Assembly: GCA_914767715.1 (NCBI GenBank)
Contig: OU612075.1
Location: forward strand, 16,246,001 to 16,310,000
Length of the DNA stretch: 64,000 bases
Direction of reading: 5' to 3'
Source of the DNA: Membranipora membranacea
Taxonomy: Eukaryota; Bryozoa; Gymnolaemata; Cheilostomatida; Membraniporidae
Shown here: positions 10,662 through 21,500 of the stretch, piece after piece
How positions within the stretch are numbered: the stretch's first letter is position 1
Layout of the letters: every line of letters begins with the position of its first letter
The notes under the pieces: generated by a model
Databases searched by the model: none
What the model was told of the DNA's origin: nothing
The model's input: only the letters and a program-made list of their open reading frames with translations
Position numbers and translations under genes: made by a program

Positions 10662-11723
10662 ATCAAAGAACTTGTTCGATATAGGAACAAAAATATTCAG
10701 GTGTGCAAATGCCTTTTTAGGTTGCTGCAGAGGAAACCTCATCTATCTATCTCAACTATCCAACCATAGTTAACTTCAGCATCTCAAAAAGCATTCTCCA
10801 TCTTAATGCCAAAGCTGGCAGTTTAAATAACTTAATCTTACCAACTCACAAACAAACAAAATTTGCTGTGTATTATACAAATCATATTATTATATATGGT
10901 CATTGGTCGATCATTTGCCAATTTATTTCGATTTCTGATTAATTGTTTTGTTTTCGTTATCAAAGTAGTTCTGTCTTGAGTTGTTGAGCTAGATAGGCAT
11001 AACTGGGCTTTGTTCAACTGGTCAACATTTTGAGTGCCAGTGCCAATTTAATGTGATAATTATTCTTTCCCTGGTGCTGAATAGATGATTGGCTCCCTCA
11101 AAGATCCCTGACTTCTGTGGTACCCGTCTCAATTAAACATACAGGTCCGCCTACAGTTTTTCAGGGAGAACCACTGACAACTGAGCCTGTGTGTGGTTTT
11201 TGGATTTGAAAGTAACATGGCCTTGAGACTGAGTGTATATCCTGGATAGTTTCTGCATAGTCCTTAACTTCACATACCTTAGGTGCCTCAGAAAATATAT
11301 GTATATTCCTTGTCTCACGAGGACACATATTGAGCAGGATGTAAAAGCTGAGAGGGATGGGCCTGGGGGTCTATACATATAATCTGTCTATCAACAAGTG
11401 TCTCCTTATCTAGAAGTAATTAATTACAGGCTTCTATATGAGGTCACAGGAGATATAATTAATCACTTGATGTATGACGTTTCAGTTTTAGTGAGATCAC
11501 AAGGTTGATAGATTGGGACAAAAAACAAAAATAAATTAATATCATTTCCACCTATTTCACTATGTTATAGCATTGAGGTCAGGGATTAAGTTGATTGATA
11601 TATGCTTTTTATTGGCATCAAGAGTCTCTCATTCGAAATGTTTTGCACTCAGTGCCAGAAAACAATTTTTTTTATAACAAAAAAAGAGTAACAGAAGGGA
11701 AATAATATCATCAATGATGTTGG

Positions 11724-12293
11724 TCAAGTCGATAATATATGGTTGAAAAGTAAAGTTTTGAATGAACTGAACTTCTCTTTAGATCTCAAATGTAACGGTA
11801 AAGAATTGTATGTAGCAGAAACTTTGTATCTTAGATTGTCTGTATGATATAAAAGTAAATGTTTATCACGAAAATTGAACTTGGTAGTGTTTTTAAATCC
11901 TCTATATATAAATGGAGGTGTTAAAAAATTGTTTATCTTATGCGCAAAAAGTGAAGTGAAATAACAAACAAGCTTAGGAAGAGGTAGGAGTTGTAATGAT
12001 TGTGCAATGGATTCGGTTGAAATGAGATAATACGGGATGTAATGCACATTGGCTATAATGCGTAAAGCCCGTTTTTGCAACAAAAATAATCTATTGAGGG
12101 CATTATTGCAGGACAAGTTGCCAATGATATGGATACCATATATAAGGTGACAATAGATAAACTGGAAGTAAAATGTGCGGGCACTTGCTATATCCAAGAA
12201 GTATCTCAAATTTTGAAGTAGGTAAACATTCCGTTGTACCTTTTTATATACATACTCTAGGTGATCCTGCCATGAAAGCGAGTCATTCAACAC
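11724..12293 (-). pseudogene. LINE polymerase C-terminal region
   Basis: This open frame of 189 codons corresponds to the thumb/connection region after the RT palm of non-LTR elements: LSW.DH.E.V near residue 5, LQNLRYFL near 27, and LFLLQKRALRIIANV near 69. It lies in a different frame from the upstream palm fragment (12464-12660), so at least one frameshift separates them. It ends naturally at 11724, shortly before the element's 3' end. Confidence 0.85.
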
Positions 12294-12463
12294 AAAACCC
12301 AGAAGCCTTGTAGTTCTCTGTCTGTTTAGTTTTTCATGCCCTATGTACAGTTCCAGGTCATAAAGCGGATCTGAGATAGTAGCATGTTATGAGATTTCTG
12401 AACATTTATAACCATGCGGTTACGATTGCACCAATCCAAAATGCCACTTAAATCTTCAGATGC

Positions 12464-12660
12464 CTATGCCTTTAGTTGCTGAAGGTTTTTATTAGATGAC
12501 AGGAACACTGTATCATCAGCATATGCATATGATGATGAGTCTGATTTTGATGAAGTTAATAAATCATTTATGAAGATGAGAAACAAAGATGGTGCTAGGA
12601 TTAAACCTTGAGGGACCCCTATTGTGATAGGCAATCTACAAGATCTAGGCAATCTACAAG
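12464..12660 (-). pseudogene. LINE reverse transcriptase palm fragment
   Basis: The minus-strand frame includes ITIGVPQGLILAPSLF and YAYADDTVFLSS, the GxPQG and FADD-type motifs of non-LTR reverse transcriptase. Codons upstream of about 12660 belong to the target sequence and are not part of the element. A tandem 18-bp duplication around GGCAATCTACAAGAT sits exactly at the 5' junction (12629-12662). Confidence 0.85.
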
Positions 12661-13345
12661 ATGGGAAACAATAGCCATAAATGATACTTTGATATGGATA
12701 TGGTGAGATATGAATTTCACAGCAGGTCCGGTTGTCACGCAGCATCTATTCTGGAGGAGTTGAGTATTGGCAGTATTCACCATTTTGTGCAGCCTTGAAC
12801 TTGTGATATTTATGGCTAGTTAACATTGCTCTCAGCTCAGAGTATGAAAATTGGTGCTTACTAACATCTTCAAACTCTAGCTAATATTTACTCGACAATC
12901 AAGAGTATATCTAAACCACTGAACTAAATTCTTCACATGGCACGTAAATATAAACATACCCTTACACAATTGGGAAATTCAACACAGGGGCCGATCTGAC
13001 ATTGATCTGATTGGCTGTCCCTACTAGCATGAATAATAAAGTCTTGGAAATTCACTTTATTACAAAAATGCAAGCAGTGGAAAATTGCCTTCAGTGTCAA
13101 TGATTTGGGCTTGACTAGAAAGCAACTATGGACTGGCTATTTTACAAGCCCTTTGCTTGGCAAAAGAATGCTAAGTATGTCATTCTAGATATGGTGTTCG
13201 ATGATCTAAACAAAATATCACCAAAGGTACTGATAGTTTGTTTGTGTCTGAAACAAGGTCTCACTAACACTTCAAAATAACACATATTGGTCAATGTTCA
13301 TAGTTTTCAAGAAGTAGTTTGGATTTTGCAAAAGCCAGCTCTGAT

Positions 13346-13956
13346 GTAATGTATTATGAGATTTCTTACTGAATATTCATTTGATTTAATCAAGCCTTTG
13401 TATTCCCAATATCAGTTTTAAAATCTTACTATTTTATGCCCTGTATCTTTGTTCAGTTCACAGGTCAATGGCATCAACCAAGGCCCTGATGATCCTATGA
13501 TATTCATTTTTACATTTGTTAAGAAGCAATAATTTCAAGGCATATCAACAAGTAAGTGAATACCGCGGAACAGCTGATGTTACATTTCCCGAAACATAAT
13601 AAGTGCAGAAGCGTCAGTTTATACAATTTTTTGGCTGTTTACAAATTTTACAAATTTTATCGTAGAATGATGGTTCCAAATCTATTGTAAGAACTAAAGA
13701 CTGAGCTTGGGGGTTGGAATTAGTCATGGGTCTTCTAAAAACAATAAATCAAGGAACTGACTCTTTCATGACATAGGTATAAGAATAGTAAAGTGTGCTT
13801 GCATGCAGTAAAAGATCCCCTTCTGCCTCTTCGAAAAAAGAGTAGCCGGCGACGGCGGGCAAGGGCATATGTTACTACCCCACACAAGCCACCCTAGCTT
13901 AAGGGGGCCTGTTAAATAGGGCGGTCAAATAAGACCAAGTGCATAGAAAAAAAAAT
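13346..13956. mobile_element. unit-A-specific block with a SINE-like A-tailed repeat
   Basis: This block between b1 and b2 has no match in units B or C. Its right end (about 13780-13955) has a GC-richer body with tgcagtaaaagatcccctt and finishes in nine A residues (13947-13955), the look of a short retroposon. I see no convincing tRNA A/B box pair and cannot name the family. Confidence 0.35.
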
Positions 13957-15711
13957 ACATGTCATCCCCAGGGTTGGAGATACTGACAGAAATAAAAATG
14001 TTCTGATGTTGTAATTGGGTATCTGATTTTACAGGGGAGACAGATCAAAGAACTTGTTCGATATAAGAACAAAAATATTCAGGTGTGCAAACGCTTTTTT
14101 AGGTTGCTGCAGAGGAAACCTCATCTATCTATCTCAACTATCCAACCATAGTTAACGTCAGCGTCTCAAAAAGCATTCTCCATCTTAATGCCAAAACTGG
14201 CAGTTTGAATAACTTAATCTTACCAACTCACAAACAAACAATATTTGCTGTGTTTTATACAAATCATATTATTATAATATAATAATATGATTCGAAATAA
14301 ATTGGCAAATGATCGACCATATATTATTTGGTCGATCATTTGCCAATTTATTACGATTTCTGATTAATTGTTTTGTTTTCGTTATCAAAGTAGTTCTGTC
14401 TTGAGTTGTTGAGCTAGATAGGCATAACTGGGCTTTGTTCAACTGGTCAACATTTTGAGTGCCAGTGACCATATAATGTGATAATTATTCTTTCCCTGGT
14501 GCTGAATGGATGATTGGCTCCCTCAAAGATCCCTGACTTCTGTGGTACCCGTCTCAAATAAACATACAGGTCCGCCTACAGTTTTTCAGGGAGAACCACT
14601 GACAACTGAGCCTGTGTGTGGTTTTTGGATTTGAAAGTAACATGGCCTTGAGACTGAGTGTATATCCTGGATAGTTTCTGCATAGTCCTTAACTTCACAT
14701 ACCTTAGGTACCTCAGAAAATATATGTATATTCCTTGTCTCACGAGGACACATATTGAGCAGGATGTAAAAGCTGAGAGGGATGGGCCTGGGGGGTCTAT
14801 ACATATAATCTGTCTATCAACAAGTGTCTCCTTATCTAGAAGTAATTAATTACAGGCTTCTATTCCAGCGATATGAGGTCACAGGAGATATAATTAATCA
14901 CTTGATGTATGACGTTTCAGTTTTAGTGAGATCACAAGGTTGAAAGATTGGGACAAAAAACAGACATAAATTAATTTCATTTCCACCTATTTCACTATGT
15001 TATAGCATTGAGGTCAGGGATTAAGTTGATTGATGGGAAACAATAGCCATAAATGATACTTTGATATGTATATGGTGAGACATGAATTTCACAGCAGGTC
15101 CGGTTGTCACGCAGCATCTATTCTGGAGGAGTTGAGTATTGGCAGTATTCACCATTTTGTGCAGCCTTGAACTTGTGATATTTATGGCTAGTTAACATTG
15201 CTCTCAGCTCAGAGTATGAAAATTGGTGCTTACTAACATCTTCAAACTCTAGCTAATATTTACTCGACAATCAAGAGTATATCTAAACCACTGAACTAAA
15301 TTCTTCACATGGCACGTAAATATAAACATATCCTTACACAATTGGGAAATTCAACACAGGGGCCGATCTGACTATGATCTGATTGGCTGTCCCTACTAGC
15401 ATGAATAATAAAGTCTTGGAAATTCACTTTATTACAAAAAAGCAAGCAGTGGAAAATTGCCTTCAGTGTCAATGATTTGGGCTTGACTAGAAAGCAACTA
15501 TGGACTGGCTATTTTACAAGCCCTTTGCTTGGCAAAAGAATGCTAAGTATGTCATTCTAGATATGGTGTTCGATGATCTAAACAAAATATCACCAAAGGT
15601 ACTGATAGTTTGTTTGTGTCTGAAACAAGGTCTCACTAACACTTCAAAATAACACATATTGGTCAATGTTCATAGTTTTCAAGAAGTAGTTTGGATATTG
15701 CAAAAGCCAGC
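13957..15711. repeat. Segment b, second copy in unit A (b2)
   Basis: Its first 90 bp (catgtcatcccc...) match unit B at 31252 onward, and from 14044 it also matches b1. It lacks the LINE, so it preserves the pre-insertion site at about 15033-15036. It carries a private double hairpin at 14262-14352. Confidence 0.85.
14262..14352. repeat. double hairpin from local inverted duplication
   Basis: Two adjacent inverted repeats are present: one around aatcatattattat / ataataatatgatt (14262-14292), and one with 23-bp arms at 14297-14319 and 14330-14352 (aataaattggcaaatgat and its inverse). b1 (10880-10930) has only one arm of each, so the other arms were added in b2. Confidence 0.85.
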
Positions 15712-18117
15712 TTCGTCAAATATCAACAGAAGATGACAAAATTTTTGCTTCAACATAATGTGTCACAATTACAACAATGTGCAATATCTAAAGATTTATT
15801 GCAATCACATCAGAAACTTGAATGTCTCATCGCCACTGGACATACCGTCAAAATTTTCAATAACAAATATGTTTATAACGGAAGCCTATTTTCCTTTGGA
15901 TGTGAGAAAAATGATTAGAATTGGACTGCTCCGGACAAGGACAGTTTTATTTTCAAAACCTTGTATGGCTATTGAGTTGAAGGTCGATATATCTATGCAT
16001 CGTCACGGAAAACTCTATGCATCCGGAATGGCACCCTGTCTCAGAATTTTTTTCTCTTTAAGAATCTATAATAAGGATGGTCAAAGATCAATGTGCTTTT
16101 TCAGCTGTCCTCTTTTTCTGTGATAAATAACATGAACTTGTGTCATCGTACTAATATTTGGACAGATATATTTTCCTGTCCGAATTCCTATTTGCCATAG
16201 CTATTTTAGGTCCCATTTGCCGTATTGGATAATTCATATACGCACTCGGTGAAACCGCAGCAAGCATTAAGCCAAAATGATATTGGTTACAATAATATCA
16301 ATACCAGTAGGTGGTTTAGCTCAAAGTATTGCACATAAGGGACCGTTAAGTTTAAGTGAGTCAATATGGTACAGAAATGAGTTGGTGGGATATTACCTCT
16401 CAAATCAAAATCTGAGCTCAAATATATAAAATATAACTTGCACTGCTTTTCCATATCCAAGCAGGTCGTAATATTTGGGAGCTGTTGGTTTGTCAAATTT
16501 TCTGGACTCATATTGATCGGGGAAAAAGTTTTAAACACTTCAAATAGAAGAGGTTTACCAAACTTGTGTATTCTCAAGATGTTGAGCATGATAGACATGA
16601 AATTTTGGGAAATAATACTAATTTTCCTTTGAGCCCACATGTTCTGCATTATGAAATGCTGCTTCATACTTTTGTCATTGTGTACTATGGGTAGTATCAT
16701 AATTTTCCTAAAGATATCTTATATTTGTCCAATTTTGATTTTTTTAACCTGTTTATTACAAACTGTTGTAGATAACGAGATGCAAAATTTTGTTCGAGGT
16801 TGAAAATTTAGGCGGCTAAACCGGGTTGAGGATGTTGTCCTGATCCCATAAGCCCATTCTGGTGTGCGGATCAGTTTTGAGGACAAGGTATTGATAATCT
16901 CTATGACCACTGCTTGTAGATTAGCCGATGTGTTTGCTCTGAGGTGATTAGCTGTTGGATGGAAAGAGAGAGTCAATGCAAGGTTCCTGAATAAAACCGA
17001 GCCAGATAAACGGTGAAAGTGATTCTGAATTTACTTCAAAACACTATGATATCCATAGGTACTTTCAGGTAAGTACCATCTGACCTGGCACTGGCTCCTT
17101 CCCAACCACCAGTCAATCAGAGCCAACATATTGGCAAATTGTAGATGTATCCGTGTATATACAGTCAATTGTTGTAAATACTTGCTGATCATGGGATGTT
17201 GAATCACACTACCGCAACCGATTAATGTCCTGAAATCTTTGGACAAGTTTCTGATGACTATTAATCCGTTCTTAGAAACATGCTTTGAATTTTAGACACT
17301 AGCTAGGTTTTCATTTAATGATAAACTCCAAGGAATGGTTCCAGTTATGACTCTTTTCAGAGAAAACTGTCGTATTGACCTTCGAAATACTGGATTAGTT
17401 TGGTGCCCTGCAAAACTTCATCTTTGTAATACATATGCTAGAGAATACTTAAAAAATTGATTACATGACAAATTGTGAATGTCCATACTGTAGTGAAATC
17501 AGCTATATAGTGGGTTCTACAATGATGAAGCTACAATTCTAGAGCTTCGAATTAAAATTAATTCTCATACTAAGAAGATCTAAACCAACAACAAAGACAA
17601 CCTGCTGTCTTGCAGCTATAAATGGTGTACTATCGTAAATCAACGATTGCAAGGTAATCAATCAACTGGAAGCTACATTTGATGACATAGCCTTAATAAT
17701 TTCCATGAGATATTGCGATCAACCCATGTTGTAGAAGGTACGTCACAAACTTGAGGACCTTCTTCCAGATTCTCAATGGCTTCAGAGCCATTATTTGGGT
17801 TCCTTAATAAATCGCCTCCGCTTGATAGTGTATACTAAGTTAATCTCTAGCGACGTTAGCATAGCGTAGCGATGGAACATTTATGACCCTATACGTTGCA
17901 ACTCATCAATCATTCCGGTTACCAGTAACCAATACAAATAAGCCATCCTGATATGACGAGGCGGATTGATGGCACCCTTAATATTCTGCATGCAGACAGG
18001 GATGGCATCGTCATTGTCTGTTTCAATAAGCAGGAATGGGGGGAGGGTTCGCGGAGTTACATTAGGCAACTGTAATCACCAGTGCGCTACTCTTAGAGAC
18101 AGGATCGCATTTAACAA
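15712..18117. other. 5' flank of zinc-finger gene copy A
   Basis: From about 15940 this flank matches units B (33608 onward) and C (54118 onward). 15712-15935 is largely private to unit A. Antisense frames at 16719-17246 correspond to a 162-codon antisense ORF that is intact in units B and C but split here. I regard these as non-coding. No 5' untranslated exon could be placed with confidence. Confidence 0.6.
17928..17940 (+). promoter_or_regulatory. degraded CCAAT/TATA-like element, copy A
   Basis: The sequence ACCAATACAAATA lies about 210 bp upstream of the start codon. Copy B at the same place reads CCAATATAAATA, a reasonable TATA-like box. Copy A has T to C at the second T. No transcription data are available, so core-promoter use is an inference. 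Confidence 0.3.
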
Positions 18118-18174
18118 ATGAAAAGACAACAATCACAACACAAGCTCAATGGATATCACGGGTGCAAGGAGTGA
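18118..18174 (+). promoter_or_regulatory. overlapping upstream ORF, copy A
   Basis: An upstream ATG opens an 18-codon frame that overlaps the main start at 18149 in another frame and ends at TGA 18172-18174. Copy C has the same overlapping uORF (56251-56307). In copy B a TAG ends it at 36078, before the main ATG. It would matter only if the transcript starts upstream of it. Confidence 0.4.
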
Positions 18175-18587
18175 AAACACAGCAGTATTGCGCAAGGACT
18201 TGACCGCTTACTCAACAATGGCTGCTTTTAACAACGCTGAGAATCCATTGGATCTATCACTTAAAAACTTTTACATTGCAGCAAACCAAACTCATAATCC
18301 TGGAATAGCCGCATTGGAGAACTGTTACAAGAATGGACTACCTAGGCAATCAATGGAGCCTTTGAATCTCTCAGTACAACCAAAGGCTCACTCAGAGCCC
18401 TCTACTAGCTGCCTTAGCAGCCCATCGGACTCTGTAATCCATTTCAATCATGAGGCACAAAGCCATCTACAAACACTAGAAAAGCTCTCAAAGCAAATAG
18501 AGGCATTGGGCCATGTCAACACACATCCGAATCCATACTTGAGCCGAAGCGCCAGCATACCAGGAGTCATTTCACAAGAGGAACATT
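18149..18587 (+). CDS. copy A exon 1 (CtBP motifs)
   Basis: It begins ATGGATATCACGGGTGC and ends CAT-T before the donor GTAAGT (phase 1). Without splicing the frame would read only 14 more codons before TGA at about 18629-18631. Confidence 0.8.
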
Positions 18588-21500
18588 GTAAGTCATTTCC
18601 ACTTGTCCGATCTAACAATATATTTGGTTGAAAACAGTGTTCACTTCTTTGGGTGCTGTGCCTCAGGTGTGAGCCGTCCTGCCTGCAAACTGAGAGCAAC
18701 ATGGTGCCAAACATTGCAGCTTCGCCCTCAATGCACTCTTATTTCTCAGTCTTTGCACCGAGACAGAACTGGCAATTTGAGGAATCTTTTTTTCTCATGA
18801 TTAGTGTCTATGAAGAAGTACAAAATAAAGGAGCTTTTTGCCTACGAGGTTTCATGAGAATACAAATCATTGAGTTCACAAAATTGTGATGAAATTTGTT
18901 TAGATAAAGTAAATTTTATTTAGAAAAGTAAAAATTAATGCTTGACGCGATTAAACAACAGCATTGAATAAATTTGACAGTTCAAGGCTAGAGTGTCACC
19001 AGCGTGACAAAAATGTGTTTGCAAAAGATGAATGCAATTACTGCAAAAATATAATGTTTATGTGTATATATTATATGACATCAATATTCGATAACATTCC
19101 TAGTGTGTTTCTCTCATTTGTAGATAATCGAACATGCATAACCAGAGACTTTTTTTCGATGCCGGCATTGTACCAGGCCACATCTCAGCATTTATCATGG
19201 AGGTAAAGAACCGGCATTATATCACCAACAGTCTAAGTTGGTCACAAAATATCGACCAAAATATCTACACACAGATTCAGTAATCAACTTCTTTGGTATT
19301 TTTGATAACGATTTCTGTATACATTTATCAGAACAATTAGCCAAACATCTTAAGCATAACATTTTGATGACGTTTTATGTATTATACCTGACATATATCA
19401 GATTTATTACCAAACATAAATCACTTAGCGTGATCTCATGGCAGTAAGTTGGCATTGATCCTCTGACATTTTCACCTTGCTGGCCTCCATGAGGGCCAAC
19501 CAGAATATGGTCATGTGTGCTATGACCTATATAAGATCTGCAGTAAATCATATTATGCTCAGATTTGGCATGACGACAATGCATTTCAATGAGCTGGTTT
19601 ATGGAGCTTTAAAGTGGATACCCAATGAAGTTCTAACTTACTGTATGTTTTTCATGAGGTTCTAAGCTCTCATTTGGGCCATTGGACAAAACTCTACCAC
19701 AGGCAGATCTGTTGATGCTCAAAGCCGATGCTTCATGAAAACAGTCATGGTCCCAGCTCATGAAGTCACAAGCAGTGTTTTCTTAAATTACTGTGATACC
19801 GGTTGTGAATAAATGGACTCGCTAGAACGTAGGATTCTTTGGTGACCAATTACATATCTTAGCTCCATGTAAGGGCCAACGAGTAAATTTTAGTCTGAGC
19901 TCCTATTCATCAAAATACATTATGGGTGTTACAGTGGTATTGTTAGGAACAATCAAATAACAATGGATAATACAAACAGTAAAAATCATTGGTGGCAAAT
20001 GTTAAACACTGTCTACGACGTCAGAAGGTCAAGGACATTTAAATGGTTGCTCAATGTGACTGAATTTATTGTCTGTTTGTTTGAGATGTCATCTTTGAGC
20101 ATCAGCAGATCTGGTTGTGGTAGGTGTAGAATCTTGTCAAATCGCTCATCTGAAAGCTCATCACCTAAAGCATGACAACACTTACAACTTCACTGGCATT
20201 GGCCTTAAACACTCTATGTGATATAAGTCGCTGAGAATGTTCGGGATCAGTAGATGTCTCACGAGAGGGCTAGTCTTTTAATTAAGGTCTATTAATAAGC
20301 CAGAGTAAGGATTAATTCCCATGCGGTGTGTGGTCAATTGGTAGGCTTTGTCTTGCTGTATGATCTGTACACTTGGACGTTGGTCACATTGCCTTCATGC
20401 CAACTGCGTTTTTAACTCAATTAAAGTTTGAGGGCTTAAAGTTGCGCATGCTACAGGGCATAGGATCAAATGGCATGAAGCATCTTGCAGGTCAACTTTG
20501 TAAAGGTTGATGTAAATATGCAGTTCAGAAGGCTTCTTGAACACAAGATTGTCATGTTTAAAATCTGTTTTTATTTTGTTCATAATATGATATTCTTACA
20601 TCTTTAGAGATCTTCTTCGGAGGCCGATGAAGTACACAGCAGACTGGATGCCAATTTCAGATGCCAAATATTGCTGTACAGTGTGCATGCAGCGCTTTTC
20701 AAACGCAGAAGTCTTTTTTGGCCATGTCAAGACCCACTACAAGATTTACTCCTGCCAGGTAAGGCGCTGTTCAAATAATTATAAACTTGTAGGCGGTCTT
20801 GCCAAAGCGGAAATGAGTTAAAACACCAGAAGTTTAGAATCTTCAATTTTTGACCATTTAGATTGTCAATTTAAAAATTAAAATCAAATCAATAATGACA
20901 CACAACGCTGGCATTATCAAATCATTGATAAGTTTTTTGTGATACAACAAATTCACTAAAAAAGGCACATTTTTAGCCTTTCTACACGAAGATGTGAGTA
21001 AACGAAATGCGGCAGTATCAAAAAAGCCAAAAAAGTGTTATATGCAGCATTGAGGAAATTGCACCATGCTGAGAATCTGTCGCTTGATTTCCACAGCTGT
21101 CTCCACTCCTTAAAGTAGGACTATAAACTGTCAGTGAACTTCCTAAAGCATCATGTCAACTGAATGCCTCTAGGTTTAAAGCTGCAGACATTAATCACAT
21201 GCATCACATCACCAAGTGCAACATTACATTAAAACATTCATCCAAATTTGTTTTTCGCAACTCATTAAATGATAATGCCTCAATTTCAGAGACTGAAAAA
21301 TTGCAGTTTGCTCCTTGAGGAATATTTCATCTGATTATATTATTACAAAGCAATGCGGATGTGTTTTCTTATTGAAATTCCTTGTTTCATTTCTTTCCTT
21401 ATTGAATCTCTAGTGGTTCGTTTGACACTTGTGGACCACATCCTTCAATAGGATGATACAGGTTTAATGAGTAAACGGAAAAAGTGGTAGCAGCTTAAAT

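Larger units (their letters stand above)
11600..12662 (-). mobile_element. 5'-truncated LINE (non-LTR retrotransposon) insertion
   Basis: On the minus strand the fragment encodes a reverse transcriptase part with GVPQGLILAPSLF and YADDT (motif C), then after a frame break the usual C-terminal region of CR1/L2/jockey-like polymerases (LSWQDHLEYV, QKRALRII). The catalytic YADD is present, but the N-terminal half of RT and the endonuclease are missing. The 3' end faces left and finishes near GCCAATAAAAAGCATAT. b2 (15023-15040) preserves the uninterrupted target. No long target duplication is visible; the junctions share only GAT. Confidence 0.88.
10662..13340. repeat. Segment b, first copy in unit A (b1)
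   Basis: This segment is closely repeated at 14044-15711 (b2) and more distantly at 31252-32930 (unit B) and 52960-54052 (unit C). The b1/b2 pair is clearly the youngest. b1 differs from b2 mainly by a LINE insertion at 11600-12662. The short antisense frames in it are not conserved between copies and I do not call genes. Confidence 0.85.

Noticed and set aside
14586-14804. Antisense short frames in segment b (also near 11151, 31644 and 53321)
   Set aside because: Their frames are not preserved between the four b copies, and they lack motifs. Shared positions reflect duplication only.
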